Shown: piece by piece, positions 62,523 to 64,000 of the stretch
Layout of the letters: each line of letters begins with the position of its first letter
Numbering within the stretch: the stretch's first letter is position 1
DNA from: JASHPR01 sp963739645
GTDB lineage: Bacteria > Actinomycetota > Actinomycetes > Streptosporangiales > Streptosporangiaceae
Direction of reading: 5' to 3'
Length of the DNA stretch: 64,000 nt
NCBI GenBank assembly: GCA_963739645.1
Contig: CAVUBM010000104.1
Span: forward strand, 65,632 to 129,631
Made by a program: the position numbers and the translations under genes
Notes under the pieces: generated by a model
What the model saw: the letters and a program-made list of their open reading frames with translations, nothing else
The model's database searches: none
What the model was told of the DNA's origin: nothing

Positions 62523-64000
62523 GGAGGAGGGGATATGACCGGTACCTACGCCCGCCAGCCTTCCCCCAGCCGCCCGCGCAGCGACAACGAAGCAGTCCGC
62601 TACCTGCTGACCCTCAAGCCGGGGGAGGATCTCACCGGCGACGAGCTGGCTGAACTGGCCCGCCTGGATGGCCCGCCCGGTCCCGAGGAGGACGATTCCG
62701 ACGGTGCCGGGTTCGGTCCCGACACCAGCCCGCCCGAGGGCTGGGAGCTGATGACGGACGGCCGAGCGCCAGCAACTGCTCGAACCAGACCCGCCGCCAG
62801 CCGGACCCGAGGTGCTGGACGCCGGGTTCACCCACCGCGACGGCGGCCCGGGCCAGGGGTTTGCCGCAGGCGGAGCGCTGGACCAGATGGAGCCGGGCCC
62901 GACGCTGACGATGTTCACCGACCGAGCCTGGCAGAACGGCCTCGGGAAGCTCAGTGACTGACGAGCTGATTGGCCTGATGACAGCGCAGCGGCGACTGGC
63001 GTCGCGCGCCGGCCGCCGGGGAGCTGGCCGCGATCGCCGAGTTGGCCGTGCGCCGGTCGGGTCCCGGTGGCCGTCCGGGCGAGCATGTGGAGGAGGAGGT
63101 CGCGGCGGCGCTGACGCTGACCGGCCGGGCCGCGGGCCTGCGGGTCGCGGTGGCCGATGGCCTGGCCCGGCTGCCGGGGGTGGGCCGGGCGCTGGCGGCC
63201 GGGCGGATCGACGCCGATAAGGCGGAGGTGTTCACCGGCCAGCTGATGCTGCTGGAGTACCTGGCGGCCAACGCGATCGCCGGGGTTGTGCTGCCCAGGG
63301 CGCCGGGGATGACCACCGGTCAGCTGCGCGCCGCCCTGGTGGGCCAGATCATGGACTACGACCCGGCCGCAGTGATCCGCCGCCGCAAGGACGCGGAGAA
63401 GGACGCCCGGGTCGAGACCTGGACCGAGCCGGCCGGGACCAGCGCCATCGCCGGGCGGGACTTGCCGCCGGCGGATGTGCTGGCCGCGGACAAGACCCTG
63501 ACCGCTGACGCCCGCTGGCTCAAGGCCCACGGCGCCGACGGAACGATGGACCAGCTGCGCGCCAAGGCGTTCACCGCCCGGCTCACCGGCCAGCCCCTGG
63601 ACTCGCTGCTGCCCACCCCCGGCCCGGGCTCGCCCCGACGCCGCCGGAACCGATGTGGGCGACAGCACGCACGACGACCCGGCAGTCGGCTCCCGCACGC
63701 CCAGTGCGCCGCTGCCGGGGTGGCCGGCCGGAACGACAGGCAGCGTGAACCTGACCATGCCCGCAGCGTCCTGGCTCGGCCAGTCCGATGCCCCCGGGCA
63801 GATCAGCGGTCTGGGCGCCGCCGACGCCGCAATCTGCCGCGACTTCGCCGCCGCCCTGGCCCGCCAGCCCGCTGCCCAGTGGTGCATCACCCTCATCGGC
63901 CGCGACGGTCGGGCCGTGGCCCACGGGTGTGCCCGCGCCGGGCCTGGGCCGCCCGGCAGCGGTGATCCCCGTCATTGGCTCGCGACGGTCAAGATCAGGC
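62523..64000 (+). CDS. DUF222 / 13E12-repeat family protein, several frameshifts, 3' partial
   Basis: The start MTGTYARQPS and LLTLKPGEDLTGDELAELAR lie in one frame; frame changes near 62765, 62953, 63017 and 63630 are needed to keep homology. The core (RVAVADGLARLPGVGRALAA, GRIDADKAEVFTGQ, LVGQIMDYDPAAVIRRRKDA, RVETWTEPAGTSAIAGRDLP, LDSLLPTP) is the DUF222 domain, usually followed by an HNH nuclease domain. That end (…SWLGQSDAPGQISGLG, PGSGDPRHWLA) runs out of the window before any HNH motif. These genes are dispersed repeats in actinomycetes, some behaving like mobile elements. Confidence 0.75.

Noticed and set aside
1..64000. CRISPR arrays or rRNA genes
   Set aside because: No regularly spaced short repeats and no rRNA-like stretches were seen on reading the window.

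Overview
The window is GC-rich (about 70%) chromosomal DNA of an actinomycete. The evidence is the order ponA-like gene, rpsF, ssb, rpsR, rplI, dnaB, together with F420-type luciferase-like oxidoreductases, a SARP/BTAD regulator, an ECF42-type sigma factor and a DUF222/13E12-type gene. I cannot name the species. Single-base indels break many genes, including dnaB and rplI, which should be intact in a living cell. Most of these breaks look like uncorrected sequencing errors, so the affected genes are annotated over their full probable extent.

Layout. 0-11 kb is conserved core: a DUF5318 gene, a class A penicillin-binding protein, an endonuclease IV-like enzyme, the S6-SSB-S18-L9 operon with a hairpin that can hide the rpsF ribosome-binding site, a patch of DnaA-box-like 9-mers, and dnaB carrying two inteins. 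11-18.8 kb holds an IS630 relic, a large membrane-anchored regulator fused to a beta-propeller and an ABC-type solute-binding domain, a divergent secreted beta-helix protein, a LuxR regulator and a SnoaL-like protein.

18.8-29.6 kb is a mobile-DNA zone at the 3' end of tRNA-Arg(ACG). An actinomycete integrative element (18872-27376) is bounded by a perfect 45-bp repeat. It carries int, xis, a HUH-type rep, a small zinc-ribbon ORF and a truncated FtsK/TraB gene in one minus-strand operon, and it has been invaded by IS4-type, ISL3-type and IS110-type elements and a kinase-like gene. A second islet with a DUF2252 gene follows, ending at a third, imperfect att copy near 29.6 kb.

29.7-36.5 kb is a patchwork of small accessory genes (kinase-like, SnoaL, VOC, ArsR-SRPBCC, GNAT, DinB) with a 40-bp integrase relic. 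36.6-56 kb returns to chromosomal genes: a Baeyer-Villiger monooxygenase, a thioesterase, an RCC1-repeat lipoprotein, two MFS transporters, ECF42 sigma with its DGPF partner, an orphan MreB, an FHA protein, a PLP decarboxylase, a PaaG-like crotonase, and a TetR-controlled DrrAB-type ABC exporter. 56-61 kb pairs a STAND NB-ARC/TPR protein with a divergent operon of F420-dependent oxidoreductase, beta-ureidopropionase-like amidohydrolase and dihydropyrimidinase, which suggests reductive pyrimidine or hydantoin breakdown. The window ends in a GNAT gene and a heavily broken DUF222 gene.
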